DNA of 64,000 nucleotides from NCBI GenBank assembly GCA_024235875.1, contig JACKLP010000003.1:124001-188000 (forward strand), read 5' to 3'. Shown one piece after another: positions 32,813 through 42,051 of this stretch. The translations under genes and the position numbers were made by a program. The stretch's first letter is position 1. Each line of letters begins with the position of its first letter. The notes below the pieces were generated by a model. That model was not told the DNA's origin, did not search any database, and saw only the letters and a list, made by a program, of their open reading frames with translations. Origin of the DNA: Burkholderiaceae bacterium. GTDB taxonomy: Bacteria > Pseudomonadota > Gammaproteobacteria > Burkholderiales > Burkholderiaceae_E.

Positions 32813-33619
32813 TCACCGCCCGGTGAAATTCGGCTTTCGCTTCTCCACGAAGGCGCGCACCGCCTCGCGGTGATCCTCGGTCATGAACGAGGCCATCTCG
32901 AGCGAGTACGAGGTGTCCATGATCAGGTTGAACTGGTCCTTGAGCTGCTTGTTCACCGACAGCTTGGTCCAGCGGATCGCCCAGGTCGGGCCGTTGGCGA
33001 GCTCCTGCGCGATCGCTCGCGCCTTGGGCAGCACCTGGTCGACCGGTTCCACGTAGTTCACCAGGCCGATGCGCTCGGCCCAGGGCGCATCGAGCAGCGT
33101 GCCGCGCATCAGGAACTCCTTGGCCCGGTTCGGCCCCACCAGCAGCGGCCAGATCACCGCGCCACCGTCGCCTGCCACCAGGCCGATGCGCACATGCGGA
33201 TCGCCGATGCGCGCCGTGTCGGCGCACACGATCACGTCGCCCAGCAGGGCGACGGTGGCCGCCAACCCGATGCAATCGCCATTGAGCGCGAAGACCAGCG
33301 GCTTTTCGCAATCGAGCAGGTTCTGCACGATGCGCCGCCCGCCGGTGGGCTCGAGCATCGCGCCCTCCTCGAACACGTCGCCACCGGGCCGGTCCTGCAT
33401 GCCCTTCACATTGCCGCCAACGCTGAAGTACTTGCCGGCGCCGGTGACCAGGACCGCGTTCACACGCTCGTCGGCCATCAGGTCGGGCCAGATGTCCTGC
33501 AGCTCCATGTGGAACTGGTGGTCGATCGAGTTGCGTCGCTCGGGCTTGTTCAGCGTGACGGTCGCCAGCTTGTCGGCGACCTCGATCTTCAGGCATTCGT
33601 ACTTGCTGTAGTCGGGCAT
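32813..33619 (-). CDS. Enoyl-CoA hydratase/isomerase family protein
   Basis: 268 aa crotonase-fold enzyme, ATG 33619. Motifs are NKPERRNSID, YFSVGGNVKGM and NGDCIGLAATVALLGDV. The catalytic region IGDPHVRIGLVAGDGGAVIWP has Asp in the second acidic position, and the tail is VEKRKPNFTGR. It lies 86 bp downstream of the TRAP genes on the same strand, so it may be cotranscribed with the uptake system of unit B. Confidence 0.83.
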   Translation of the reverse strand: MPDYSKYECLKIEVADKLATVTLNKPERRNSIDHQFHMELQDIWPDLMADERVNAVLVTGAGKYFSVGGNVKGMQDRPGGDVFEEGAMLEPTGGRRIVQNLLDCEKPLVFALNGDCIGLAATVALLGDVIVCADTARIGDPHVRIGLVAGDGGAVIWPLLVGPNRAKEFLMRGTLLDAPWAERIGLVNYVEPVDQVLPKARAIAQELANGPTWAIRWTKLSVNKQLKDQFNLIMDTSYSLEMASFMTEDHREAVRAFVEKRKPNFTGR

Positions 33620-33705
33620 GTCGTCCTCGCTTTGGAAGTTCTTACCGCTTTGGAAGTTCTCACCGGATTGATCGTGCACCGCAGGCTCGCGCGCGCCTCG
33701 AAGCG

Positions 33706-35013
33706 CTAGAACATCAGCCGCGGCAGGAACAGGGTCACGTCGGGCAATAGGATCAGCAGCGCCACGACGATGATCATCGAGACCAGGAAGGGCCAGATGC
33801 CCGAGAAGATCGTACCGAGCCGTACGTCGGGCACGACCGACTTGATCACGTACACGTTCATGCCCACCGGCGGCGTGATCAGCGCGATCTCCATCACCAG
33901 CACGATCACCACGCCGAACCAGATCGGGTCGTAGCCCAGGCCGATGACGACTGGCAACACGATCGGCACCGTCAGTACGATCATCGCGAGCACATCCAGG
34001 AAGCAGCCGAGCACCACGTAGATCGCGACGATCAAGGCGATCACGATCGCCGGCGGCAGCGCCAGGCCGGTGAGCAGCTTGGAGAGCGCCGCCGGGAAAC
34101 CGGTGGCCGACAGAAAGATGTTGAGGATGTGCGAACCGATGATGATGATGAAGATCATGCAGGTGGTGATGCCGGTCTGCAGCAGCGCCTGCATCAGCCC
34201 GCGCCACGTGAGCTGGCGCTTGATCAGCGCAATCCCCAAGGAGCCCAGTGCGCCGACCGCCGCCGCCTCGGTCGGCGTGAACACGCCGCCGTAGATCCCG
34301 CCCATCACCAGCGCGAACAGCGCCAGGATGCCGGCCACGCCGCGGGTCGCCCGCAAACGCGTCGGCCAGCTCGACGCCGCCTGGCGCGGTGCCGCGCCCG
34401 GATCGCGCCAGGCGACCCACAACACGGCAAGGATCATGGCCAGCGTCAGCAGGATGCCCGGAATGATCCCGGCCACCAGCAAGCGGCCGATCGACTGGTC
34501 CGCCGTGAGCCCGTAGATGACCATGCCCAGGCTCGGTGGAATCATGATGCCCAGCGTGCCGCCGGCCGCGCAGGCAGCCGTCGCCAGCCGTGGATGAACG
34601 CCGCCACGGCGCATCTCGGGAATGGTGATCGTGCCGATCGCTGCCGCCGTGGCGACACTCGACCCCGACGCGGCCGCGAAACCGGCGCAGGTGCCGATGC
34701 TCGCCATCGCGAGTCCACCGGGCAGGTGGCCCATCCAGTGACGGGCCGCCACGAATAGCTCCGCACTGATCCCCGAGCGGAACGCGAACTCGCCCATCAG
34801 GATGAACAGCGGCACCGTCGTGAAGATATAGTTGCTCGCCATCGCGTAGGGCACGATCCCGAGCGAACCGGCCGCGGCCGTCCAGTTGCCGTCGTAGAGC
34901 ACGGCAATGCCCAGGAAACCCGACACCCCCATCGCGAAGCCGACCGGCATCCGGATCGCGATCAGCATGAGCATCAGGCCCAGGCCCAGCAGGCCCATCA
35001 AGAGCGGGCTCAT
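33706..35013 (-). CDS. TRAP transporter large permease, DctM type
   Basis: 435 aa, about 12 membrane segments, ATG 35013 in an ATGA overlap with dctQ. Landmarks are VPLFILMGEF, GSSVATAAAIG, GGTLGIMIPPSLG, VFTPTEAAAVG and ITPPVGMNVYV. Translocation subunit of the second TRAP system; its receptor is encoded divergently at 35752. Confidence 0.92.
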   Translation of the reverse strand: MSPLLMGLLGLGLMLMLIAIRMPVGFAMGVSGFLGIAVLYDGNWTAAAGSLGIVPYAMASNYIFTTVPLFILMGEFAFRSGISAELFVAARHWMGHLPGGLAMASIGTCAGFAAASGSSVATAAAIGTITIPEMRRGGVHPRLATAACAAGGTLGIMIPPSLGMVIYGLTADQSIGRLLVAGIIPGILLTLAMILAVLWVAWRDPGAAPRQAASSWPTRLRATRGVAGILALFALVMGGIYGGVFTPTEAAAVGALGSLGIALIKRQLTWRGLMQALLQTGITTCMIFIIIIGSHILNIFLSATGFPAALSKLLTGLALPPAIVIALIVAIYVVLGCFLDVLAMIVLTVPIVLPVVIGLGYDPIWFGVVIVLVMEIALITPPVGMNVYVIKSVVPDVRLGTIFSGIWPFLVSMIIVVALLILLPDVTLFLPRLMF

Positions 35014-35582
35014 CGGTCCTCGCTCCCGCGGCCTGCCATGGCCAGCAGCTTGCGCACGAGGTTCAGCGCCATTTCGAGGCTGAGCAGGCCCATGCCGACC
35101 GCGGCCAGCAGCTTGAAGGGCCAGATCGGCACCTCGAGCATGTCCGTGGTCTCCCAGTGTGCGTTCGGGTCCATCGCGGCTTCGTAGGTGGCCCAGGTCA
35201 TCGCGATGCACAGCACCAGGGCCAGCGCACCGGTGAAGACATCGATCACCGCCAATGCGCGACGCGAGACGAGCGTGTCGATGATGTCGGCTGCGATGTT
35301 GCCGCCCATGCGCTGTGTATGCGCGAGCCCGAAGAAGACCGCGATCACGAGCAGGAACTCGACCAGTTCGACCGCGCCGGTGATCGGGCGGCTGCAGCAG
35401 TAGCGCAGCGTCACGTCGACCGAGGTGAGCAGCATCATCACGATGATCATGCACACGCCGAGCACGTTGACCCAGCGAAACACGCGCCCGGCAATCCGAT
35501 CCACAGGCCCGAGCCAGCGCCCACCAAGCGGCACGGCCGCCTGCGGCCGAAAGGATTCATGACGCTCGGGCTCGCCTTGCAC
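35010..35582 (-). CDS. TRAP transporter small permease, DctQ type
   Basis: 190 aa from GTG 35582 preceded by GAGGGGG. Four hydrophobic segments, the first CMIIVMMLLTSVDVTLRY with the central AVELVEFLLVIAVFFGLAHTQ. It carries the typical QRMGGNIAADII loop. First gene of the minus-strand TRAP transcript; its promoter region holds the GntR operator. Confidence 0.87.
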   Translation of the reverse strand: MQGEPERHESFRPQAAVPLGGRWLGPVDRIAGRVFRWVNVLGVCMIIVMMLLTSVDVTLRYCCSRPITGAVELVEFLLVIAVFFGLAHTQRMGGNIAADIIDTLVSRRALAVIDVFTGALALVLCIAMTWATYEAAMDPNAHWETTDMLEVPIWPFKLLAAVGMGLLSLEMALNLVRKLLAMAGRGSEDR

Positions 35583-35597
35583 CTGCTGCCCCCTCGG

Positions 35598-35629
35598 TTG
35601 ACAAAAGGTTGAACCATTGCAACTATATC
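35598..35629. promoter_or_regulatory. GntR operator copy 2 in divergent TRAP promoter
   Basis: A consensus -35 TTGACA (35598-35603) runs into ACAAAAGGTTGAACCATT (35601-35618), the second copy of the 18-bp site. An AT-rich ACTATATC follows as a -10 candidate (about 35622-35629). A protein bound here would sit between -35 and -10 of dctP and next to the divergent dctQ start. Confidence 0.6.
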
Positions 35630-35751
35630 AACAAGCACCGGCCCGAGGAACCCGGGTCGGCTTCTTGCATCGAGATCCGACCGGCGGCTGGCGCCGTCGT
35701 CCGGGCACGGCCGGGCGAGCGCTCGCCCGTGCCGCCATTGAGGAGACAAAC

Positions 35752-36765
35752 ATGAATCGTCGCGTGATCCCCAGTCTTGTTGCCCTGGTCGCCGGCTGTG
35801 CGATCGCCTCGTCGCCGATGGCGGCGCCCAAGGAACTGAAGTTCTCGGTCTACATGTCCGAGACCCACTGGCTCGTGCGCGACGTGTTCAAGCCGTTCGC
35901 GGCTGATGTCGAAAAACTCAGCAAGGGCGAGGTCAAGGTCAAGGTCATGGCGGGCGGCGTGCTCGGGGGTGCCAAGGAACAGCTCGGACTGGCCGAGAAG
36001 GGTATCGCCGACATCGCTTTCGTGATCCCGAGCTACACGCGCAATCGTTTTCTGTACACGGAGGCCGGCCTGCTGCCGTTCGCATTCGACAGCGCCGAGC
36101 AGGCCACCAACGCGATGAGCTCGCTGCGGGGCAAGTACTTGAACGCCGAATTCGACACCGTGAAGCTGCTGATGGTGGGCACCACCTCGCCGAGCGCGCT
36201 CGTCACCACGGTGCCGGTGAACTCGCTCGCTGACATGAAGGGCCTGAACCTTCGCGGCGCCGGCGGCGCGCAGACCGCCATGCTCAAGGCGGTCGGCGCC
36301 AACGTCGTGAGCATGCCGGTCAGCGACGCCTATCTCGCGTTCCAGCGCGGCGCGCTGCAGGGCACGATCATTCCGCTCGCGAGCGCGCCCGGCTACAAGT
36401 TCCAGGAAGTGGTGAAGTACGTGAACCCGATGAACTTCTCGGTCACGATGACCGCGCTGGTGGCCAACCCGAACACCTGGAAGAGCCTGTCGCCGGCGCA
36501 GCAGGCCGCGATCGAGAAGGCGGCCGACCAGGCCCGGATCCACCAGGGCAAGGGCTTCGATCGCGAGGACGCCACCGGCCTGCAGATCCTGGTCAAGGCC
36601 GGATCCAAGCAAACCAGGCTCCCAGCTGCCGACAAGGCCAAGCTGAGTGAGCTTGCCAAGCCGATGTGGGCCAAGTGGGAGCAGACCGCCAAGGGCCGCG
36701 GGCTCAAGGCGGATCAGTTCATGACCGACCTGCGTGCCGCGATCGCGGCGAACCCGGCCAAGTAA
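35752..36765 (+). CDS. TRAP transporter solute-binding protein, DctP type
   Basis: Periplasmic receptor, 337 aa; ATG 35752 after GAGGAGACAAAC. Signal peptide MNRRVIPSLVALVAGCAIAS with probable cleavage near SPMA. DctP pattern includes GGVLGGAKEQLGLAEKGIADIAF and the binding-region segment NSLADMKGLNLRGAGG. It is divergent from its own membrane subunits, an unusual split arrangement. Ligand unknown; only about family-level similarity with the receptor at 4063. Confidence 0.9.
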   Translation: MNRRVIPSLVALVAGCAIASSPMAAPKELKFSVYMSETHWLVRDVFKPFAADVEKLSKGEVKVKVMAGGVLGGAKEQLGLAEKGIADIAFVIPSYTRNRFLYTEAGLLPFAFDSAEQATNAMSSLRGKYLNAEFDTVKLLMVGTTSPSALVTTVPVNSLADMKGLNLRGAGGAQTAMLKAVGANVVSMPVSDAYLAFQRGALQGTIIPLASAPGYKFQEVVKYVNPMNFSVTMTALVANPNTWKSLSPAQQAAIEKAADQARIHQGKGFDREDATGLQILVKAGSKQTRLPAADKAKLSELAKPMWAKWEQTAKGRGLKADQFMTDLRAAIAANPAK

Positions 36766-36802
36766 GGCCGGCGCGGCTGGCGCACCGTTGCGAGCGGATG
36801 TC

Positions 36803-39067
36803 GTGGCGGACGGTGTCGAGCCGCGCTTCTCCGATGAAGACCGGGTGCTGCTGCGCGACTCGGTGCGCGGCGTGCTCGCGCGTCATTGGCACACCGATGC
36901 CCGCGCCGCAATCGCGGCTGAGCCCGGCCCCTTGCATGAGATCTGGCGCGTTCTTGCCGGGCAAGGCCTGAGCGCGCTGGGCGCCGACCCGGCCGCGGGT
37001 GGACTGGGCGAAGCGCTCGTCGTGCTCCAGGAACTGGGCCGCGCGGCCTGCCCGGCGCCGATGATCGACGCCTTCCTGGTCAATCGCTTCCTCAATGACG
37101 AACCAGACGACACATCGCCCGCCATCGCGGCGCTGCGCGATGCGCTGGCCACGGGCGATGCGCTGGTCTGTGTCGCACCGGCCGGTGCCGATCCCGATCC
37201 ACGGGCCGGTCGCATCGAGATCCACGACGATCGTGCCCACGGGCACGCGGCCTTCGTCGACGCAGCCGCGGCGGCCACCCACTTCCTGTTGGGGCTGGCG
37301 CGTGGCCAGGGTTTCGTGCTCGTCGATGCCCGCGCGCCCGGCGTCGAGGTCACGCCGGTGCGCGCGATGGGGACCGAGGGGATGGCCCGCGTGACGCTCC
37401 GGGATGCGCCCGTCGCCGCCCGGTTGAGCGCCTCGACGGCGCAGCATGCATGGCTGGGCGTCTCGCGCATCCTGCATGCGGCGCGTGCCTGGGGTGCGGC
37501 CGATCGTGCGTTCGAACTCGCGGTCGACTATGTCAAGACGCGTCGTCAGTTCGGCCAGCCGGTCGGCCGCTTCCAGGCGATCCAGCACAAGCTGGCCGAC
37601 AACCTCATCGCGCTGACCGGCGTGCGCCTGGCGCTGCAGAACGCGGCCGAGCATTTCGATCGCGGCATCGCGCATTGGGAGGTCTTCGCCAACGCGCTGT
37701 GGTCGTTTGCGACCGAGGCGCTGCGACAGGTGGCCTTGCAGACGCATCACGCCTTCGGCGCGATCGGCTACGCCGAGGACCACGAGGCACCGCGTCATTT
37801 TCGGCGCGTTCATCTCGACATGGTCCGCCACGGCGGCGCCCGTGCCGCCAACGAGGCGCTGGCCGCGCGCTATCTCGACGACGGGCACGCGGAGTTCCCC
37901 GAGTACGACTTCGGGCCGTCGGCGCAGGACCTGCGCCACGAACTGCGCGACTGGCTGGCCGAGCACTGGCCGCCCGCGCGTCGCGCCGAGCACGAGCGCA
38001 ACGACACCACGCATCGCGAGTTCCACGCCGGCTTCGCGCGCGAACTCGGCCAGACCGGCTGGATCGGCCTGACCTGGCCCGAGCCGTTCGGCGGCATGGC
38101 CCGCTCGCCCTTCGAGCTGCTGGTCTACATGGAGGAGATGGAACGCGCCGGCGCGCCGCGAGCCGGCGCCCCGATCCAGTCGGCCGCCCTGATGCTCTAC
38201 GGCAGCCCGGAACAACAGCGCCGCTACCTGCCGGAACTGCTTCGCGGCGAGGTCATGTACGGCATGTGGTACAGCGAACCCGACTCGGGCTCGGACCTCG
38301 CGTCGATCCGCACCCGTGCCGTTCGAGACGGCGACGACTGGGTGATCAACGGCCAGAAGATCTGGACCACGACCTACTGGGGCGACTACATGTGGCTGGC
38401 GGCGCGCACCGACCCCGACGCCAGGCCGCCGCATGCGGGCATCAGCATGTTCCTGCTGCCCAGCGACACGCCCGGCATCACGCGCACGCCGATGCGCACG
38501 ATGTACGACGGCGAGTTCTGCAACACCTTCTTCGACGATGTCCGCGTGCCGGCCGATGCACTGGTGGGCGAGCTCAACGGCGGCTGGCAGGTCCTGGTCG
38601 GGTCACTGGGAACCGAGCGCGCCTACGTGGGCGGGGGCATCGCGATCAAGACCGCGCGCCAGTTCGAAGCCCTGTGCGATCACCTGCGCCGATCGGACGC
38701 CGACGACGGCCTGGCGCAGCACCAGGATCCGGTGCTGCGCCAGAGCATCGGGCGCTTCGCGGCACGAATCGAGATCGGCCGACTGCTCGCGCTCAACAGT
38801 GTCACCCTGGTCGCGAAAGGCCTCGAGCCCACCTGGGAGGCGGCGATGGCCAAGGTGTTCGCCGGCGAGCTGATGGAACAATTCGGCGAGGCCGCACTCG
38901 ATCTGCTCGGCATGCGCGCCACGCTGTCGCGCGGTAGCGTCGATGCCCCGCTCGAAGGCCAGCTCGAGCAAAAGCTTCGGCATTCGCTGATGTGGGTCAT
39001 CAGCATCGGCACCAACGAGATCCAGCGCAGCCTGATCGCGCAGCGCGGCCTGGGTCTGCCGCGCTGA
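36803..39067 (+). CDS. Fused tandem acyl-CoA dehydrogenase
   Basis: About 754 aa containing two acyl-CoA dehydrogenase units: residues about 8-365 (with VKTRRQFGQPVGRFQAIQ) and about 375-754 (with MWYSEPDSGSDLASI, QKIWTT and SIGTNEIQRSLIAQRGLGLPR). The first unit looks degenerate in the flavin loop. In the second, a Glu in LGTERAYVGG occupies the alternative catalytic position, as in long-chain and steroid side-chain enzymes. Fused or heteromeric enzymes of this kind usually act on bulky or polycyclic acyl-CoAs. No ATG is available; GTG 36803 is chosen, TTG 36788 is possible. It follows dctP by 37 bp. Confidence 0.82.
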   Translation: MADGVEPRFSDEDRVLLRDSVRGVLARHWHTDARAAIAAEPGPLHEIWRVLAGQGLSALGADPAAGGLGEALVVLQELGRAACPAPMIDAFLVNRFLNDEPDDTSPAIAALRDALATGDALVCVAPAGADPDPRAGRIEIHDDRAHGHAAFVDAAAAATHFLLGLARGQGFVLVDARAPGVEVTPVRAMGTEGMARVTLRDAPVAARLSASTAQHAWLGVSRILHAARAWGAADRAFELAVDYVKTRRQFGQPVGRFQAIQHKLADNLIALTGVRLALQNAAEHFDRGIAHWEVFANALWSFATEALRQVALQTHHAFGAIGYAEDHEAPRHFRRVHLDMVRHGGARAANEALAARYLDDGHAEFPEYDFGPSAQDLRHELRDWLAEHWPPARRAEHERNDTTHREFHAGFARELGQTGWIGLTWPEPFGGMARSPFELLVYMEEMERAGAPRAGAPIQSAALMLYGSPEQQRRYLPELLRGEVMYGMWYSEPDSGSDLASIRTRAVRDGDDWVINGQKIWTTTYWGDYMWLAARTDPDARPPHAGISMFLLPSDTPGITRTPMRTMYDGEFCNTFFDDVRVPADALVGELNGGWQVLVGSLGTERAYVGGGIAIKTARQFEALCDHLRRSDADDGLAQHQDPVLRQSIGRFAARIEIGRLLALNSVTLVAKGLEPTWEAAMAKVFAGELMEQFGEAALDLLGMRATLSRGSVDAPLEGQLEQKLRHSLMWVISIGTNEIQRSLIAQRGLGLPR

Positions 39068-39098
39068 TCGCGGGCAGCCACCGGGCGTCGTCGTCGGT

Positions 39099-40268
39099 CT
39101 AGGCCGACCCGCGGCGCGGCGCGAAGAAGCGCCGCCACGCCAGCGCGAGCCCGGTATAGACCAGCACCAGCGTCGCCAAGGACACCAGTCCCGCCACCGT
39201 CTGCCCGATCCAGCCGAACACTTCGCCGGTGTGCAAGAAGCGCAGGAAGCCACGCGCCCGGGCGGCGGGCGTGCGTCCCGGGTTCGTCTCGCGCGCAAGG
39301 ATCGTGCCGTCGGCCGCGGCGATCGAGAGCCGGGTCTGCTTGTCGAACTGGACGCCGTTGCCGGCGTCGGCCACGACCTGCATCGTGCGCGCGCCCGCCG
39401 GGCCCAGGCGCAACACGAGCCTGCGGTGATCGGGCACCGCAGCGGCGGCGGCCGCGAACACCCCGGCGTAGGGTGCCGCCGGCACGGACCCGGCACGTCG
39501 GTTCGTACCGGCCCGGCCGCCACCTGCCGTGGCCGGTCGCTCGCTGCGTCCGGGACCGCCTTCGCCACCTTGCGCCCGCGCCGATACGGTCTCGCCGTAC
39601 AGGCGAAACACGAGGTCGCCGGCCCAGCGATAGGAGATCACCACGCCCGACACCACGATCGCCAGCAGTGGCACGATCGCCCAGGCGCCGAACACCTGGT
39701 GCCAGTTGTAGTCCCGCGCCTTCGAGTTCGGGCAATCGCGTGCGAGCAGCAGCTTGTGGCGCAGCAGCGGCCAGCGCCACAGTCGCGGCCACCACAACCA
39801 CGCACCCGAGACGAGCAGGAACAGAAAGCCCAGGTTGGCCGCACCGGTGAGCGCGCCGCCCAGCGAGCGGCGCTCGCCCGACATCGCAAGCCAGCGATGG
39901 ATCGTGGTGATGAAGCGGAAGACGTCTCGTGCCGAATCGCCAGCGCCTTCGAGACGCGCGCCGGTGAACGGATCGATGAGAAATTGCGTGCGCCGGCCCG
40001 ACAGCACGCGCACTGCGGCCGCCGGATCACGCTCGACGCTCAGCGAGTGGCCAGAGCGCGCTCCGAGCGCCACCGCCCGTGCGACCAGGGCATCCGGGTC
40101 CAGCCGCACGCGCCCGCTCGATGCCCTCACCGCGCTGTTCTCCGCCCAAGCCACGATCTGGCGTTCGTAGGTCAGCAACACCCCGGTCGCCGAGAGCACG
40201 AGGACGAACAACCCCACCGTGATGCCGACACCCAGGTGCAACCAGAACACCACCCGCCGCATTTTCAT
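39099..40268 (-). CDS. PepSY-associated transmembrane protein
   Basis: 389 aa inner-membrane protein, ATG 40268 with GAGGA upstream. It starts with RRVVFWLHLGVGITVGLFVL and has four membrane segments, the conserved TTIHRWL motif after the first periplasmic domain, and LHTGEVFGWIGQTVAGL near the end. PepSY_TM proteins are often tied to iron uptake as ferric-siderophore or haem-handling reductases. No TonB receptor is adjacent here, so the role is open. Confidence 0.85.
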   Translation of the reverse strand: MKMRRVVFWLHLGVGITVGLFVLVLSATGVLLTYERQIVAWAENSAVRASSGRVRLDPDALVARAVALGARSGHSLSVERDPAAAVRVLSGRRTQFLIDPFTGARLEGAGDSARDVFRFITTIHRWLAMSGERRSLGGALTGAANLGFLFLLVSGAWLWWPRLWRWPLLRHKLLLARDCPNSKARDYNWHQVFGAWAIVPLLAIVVSGVVISYRWAGDLVFRLYGETVSARAQGGEGGPGRSERPATAGGGRAGTNRRAGSVPAAPYAGVFAAAAAAVPDHRRLVLRLGPAGARTMQVVADAGNGVQFDKQTRLSIAAADGTILARETNPGRTPAARARGFLRFLHTGEVFGWIGQTVAGLVSLATLVLVYTGLALAWRRFFAPRRGSA

Positions 40269-40556
40269 CGTCGTCCTCGCGCTTGGCTGGCGATCATAGT
40301 CAGAACCCGGTGAAGAAGTGGCGCTGAAATGTAACGGTGCATTCCCTTGCACCCGCGGCATGTGATGCCCGACCAAGCCGCCCATCCACGGTTCGGATCC
40401 CGGAACGACTTGTGCGAATCCCTCTTTAGGATCATCGTCACACTGGCGTGGCGGATCTCGGATGTGTTGCCGCTCGCCGCGCAGATCGAGTCGATGCGCG
40501 CCAGCCTCGGCGTCTGGCAACAGACGCCGGCCAAGACCCGACCATCGGAGGAGACC

Positions 40557-41525
40557 ATGTCCAAGCGTCCTCAATGCGCGCTCGCGCTCGCTGCCAGCCT
40601 GGCAGTCACGACCCTCGTCGCTTCAGGTACCGCTCACGCGGCCGACTATCCCGACAAGCCCGTCACCGTGATCGTGCCCTATGGCGCCGGGGGCCTGACC
40701 GACACCATGGCGCGGATCCTCGCCGTGGCACTCGAGAAGGAACTCAAGCAAAGCGTGGCGGTGGTCAACAAGAAGGGCGCCGCCGGGACCGTGGGCCTGA
40801 CCGCACTCTCGCGCGCCAAACCCGACGGCTATACGGTCTCGATCACGCCGGCAGCGCCGCTGATCAACCAGCCGCACCTGCGCAAGCTGCCCTACGACAT
40901 CGCTTCGTTCGACTACATCTGCCAGTACGCCGAGGCGCCGCTGATCCTGGCCGTCACGCCCGATTCACCGTTCAAGACGCTCAAGGACGTCTTCGACGCC
41001 GCGCGCGCGAACCCGAACAAGCTCACCTACGGCACCGCCGGCCCCGGCACGATTCCGCACGTCGCCGGTGTTCGCCTCTTCGGTGCCGCAGGCGTGAAGG
41101 CGCGTCACGTGCCGATGGCCGGCGATGCCGGTGCCATGACCGCGCTGCTCGGCAAGCACGTGGACCTCGCCATGCTCAACACCGCCACGGTCGCGAAGAA
41201 GACCACGCTGCGCGGCCTGGCGATCTTCGCACCCGCGCGGGTCAAGGGGCTGGAGTCCTTGCCCACCGGCAAGGAGTCGGGCATCGACATCAATCTGGGC
41301 ATCTGGGTCGGCATGATCGCGCCGAAGGGTCTGCCCCAGGCCGTGCGCACGCGGCTGATCTCTGGCTGCGAGCGCGCTGCCAAGAGCAAGGAAGTGCTCG
41401 ATCGGATCGCCTCGCTGTCGACCACGGCGCTCTTTCGCGGCGGCAAGGACTTCGCCGCCGATGCAAAGGCCGACTTCGATGGCAACGGCAAGATCATCGG
41501 CGAGCTGAACATGGGCAAGAAATAG
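40557..41525 (+). CDS. tctC: Tripartite tricarboxylate transporter receptor, TctC (Bug) type
   Basis: Periplasmic substrate-binding protein, 322 aa; ATG 40557 after CGGAGGAGACC. Signal peptide ends at AHA. The family signature DYPDKPVTVIVPYGAGGLTD is present near the mature N-terminus, as is KPDGYTVSI. It heads a complete tctCBA operon. The 288 bp upstream contain no gene and no promoter I would defend. The ligand is probably a carboxylate. Confidence 0.92.
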   Translation: MSKRPQCALALAASLAVTTLVASGTAHAADYPDKPVTVIVPYGAGGLTDTMARILAVALEKELKQSVAVVNKKGAAGTVGLTALSRAKPDGYTVSITPAAPLINQPHLRKLPYDIASFDYICQYAEAPLILAVTPDSPFKTLKDVFDAARANPNKLTYGTAGPGTIPHVAGVRLFGAAGVKARHVPMAGDAGAMTALLGKHVDLAMLNTATVAKKTTLRGLAIFAPARVKGLESLPTGKESGIDINLGIWVGMIAPKGLPQAVRTRLISGCERAAKSKEVLDRIASLSTTALFRGGKDFAADAKADFDGNGKIIGELNMGKK

Positions 41526-41529
41526 CACC

Positions 41530-42036
41530 ATGAGGCGCAGCGTCGCCGACCTGCTGATCGCGCTCGCCATCCTGGTGGGCGCGATCGCGTTGCGGCTCTA
41601 TACGGCCGGCGCCGGCTACAAGGCCGACGACACGATCTCCTTCGATGGCGGCTGGGTCCCGTCGCTGCTGCTCGAACTGGCGATCGCGATGGCCGTCGTG
41701 CTGGGCATCCAGGCCTTGCTCGTGCTGCGCGCCCAAGCCCGGGCCAGGCATCGGGCCGCATCGCCCCTGGCGCCGTTCGAGTCGATCGACCGGGTCGCAC
41801 TCGGGCGCCTGGCCGTGGTCCTGCTGCTGGCCGGCGGCTTCATCGCCGGCTTCACCTGGCTCGGCTACTGGATTCCGGCGCTCGTCTTTCCGCCGGTGTT
41901 CAGCGTCGTGTTCGGCTATCGCCGCCCCGTGGCGCTCGCCGTGGCGACGGTCGCACTGGCCGGTGGCGTGTGGTTCGTGTTCACCGACCTGCTGCACGTG
42001 CAATTGGCGCCCTGGCCCGAATTCCTTGCCGGCTGA
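41530..42036 (+). CDS. tctB: Tripartite tricarboxylate transporter small membrane subunit, TctB
   Basis: 168 aa with four hydrophobic segments and a cytoplasmic Arg/Ala-rich loop (about residues 68-80). It lies 4 bp after tctC and 15 bp before tctA. Length and topology fit TctB. Confidence 0.85.
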   Translation: MRRSVADLLIALAILVGAIALRLYTAGAGYKADDTISFDGGWVPSLLLELAIAMAVVLGIQALLVLRAQARARHRAASPLAPFESIDRVALGRLAVVLLLAGGFIAGFTWLGYWIPALVFPPVFSVVFGYRRPVALAVATVALAGGVWFVFTDLLHVQLAPWPEFLAG

Positions 42037-42051
42037 CCGGACGACGCGCGA

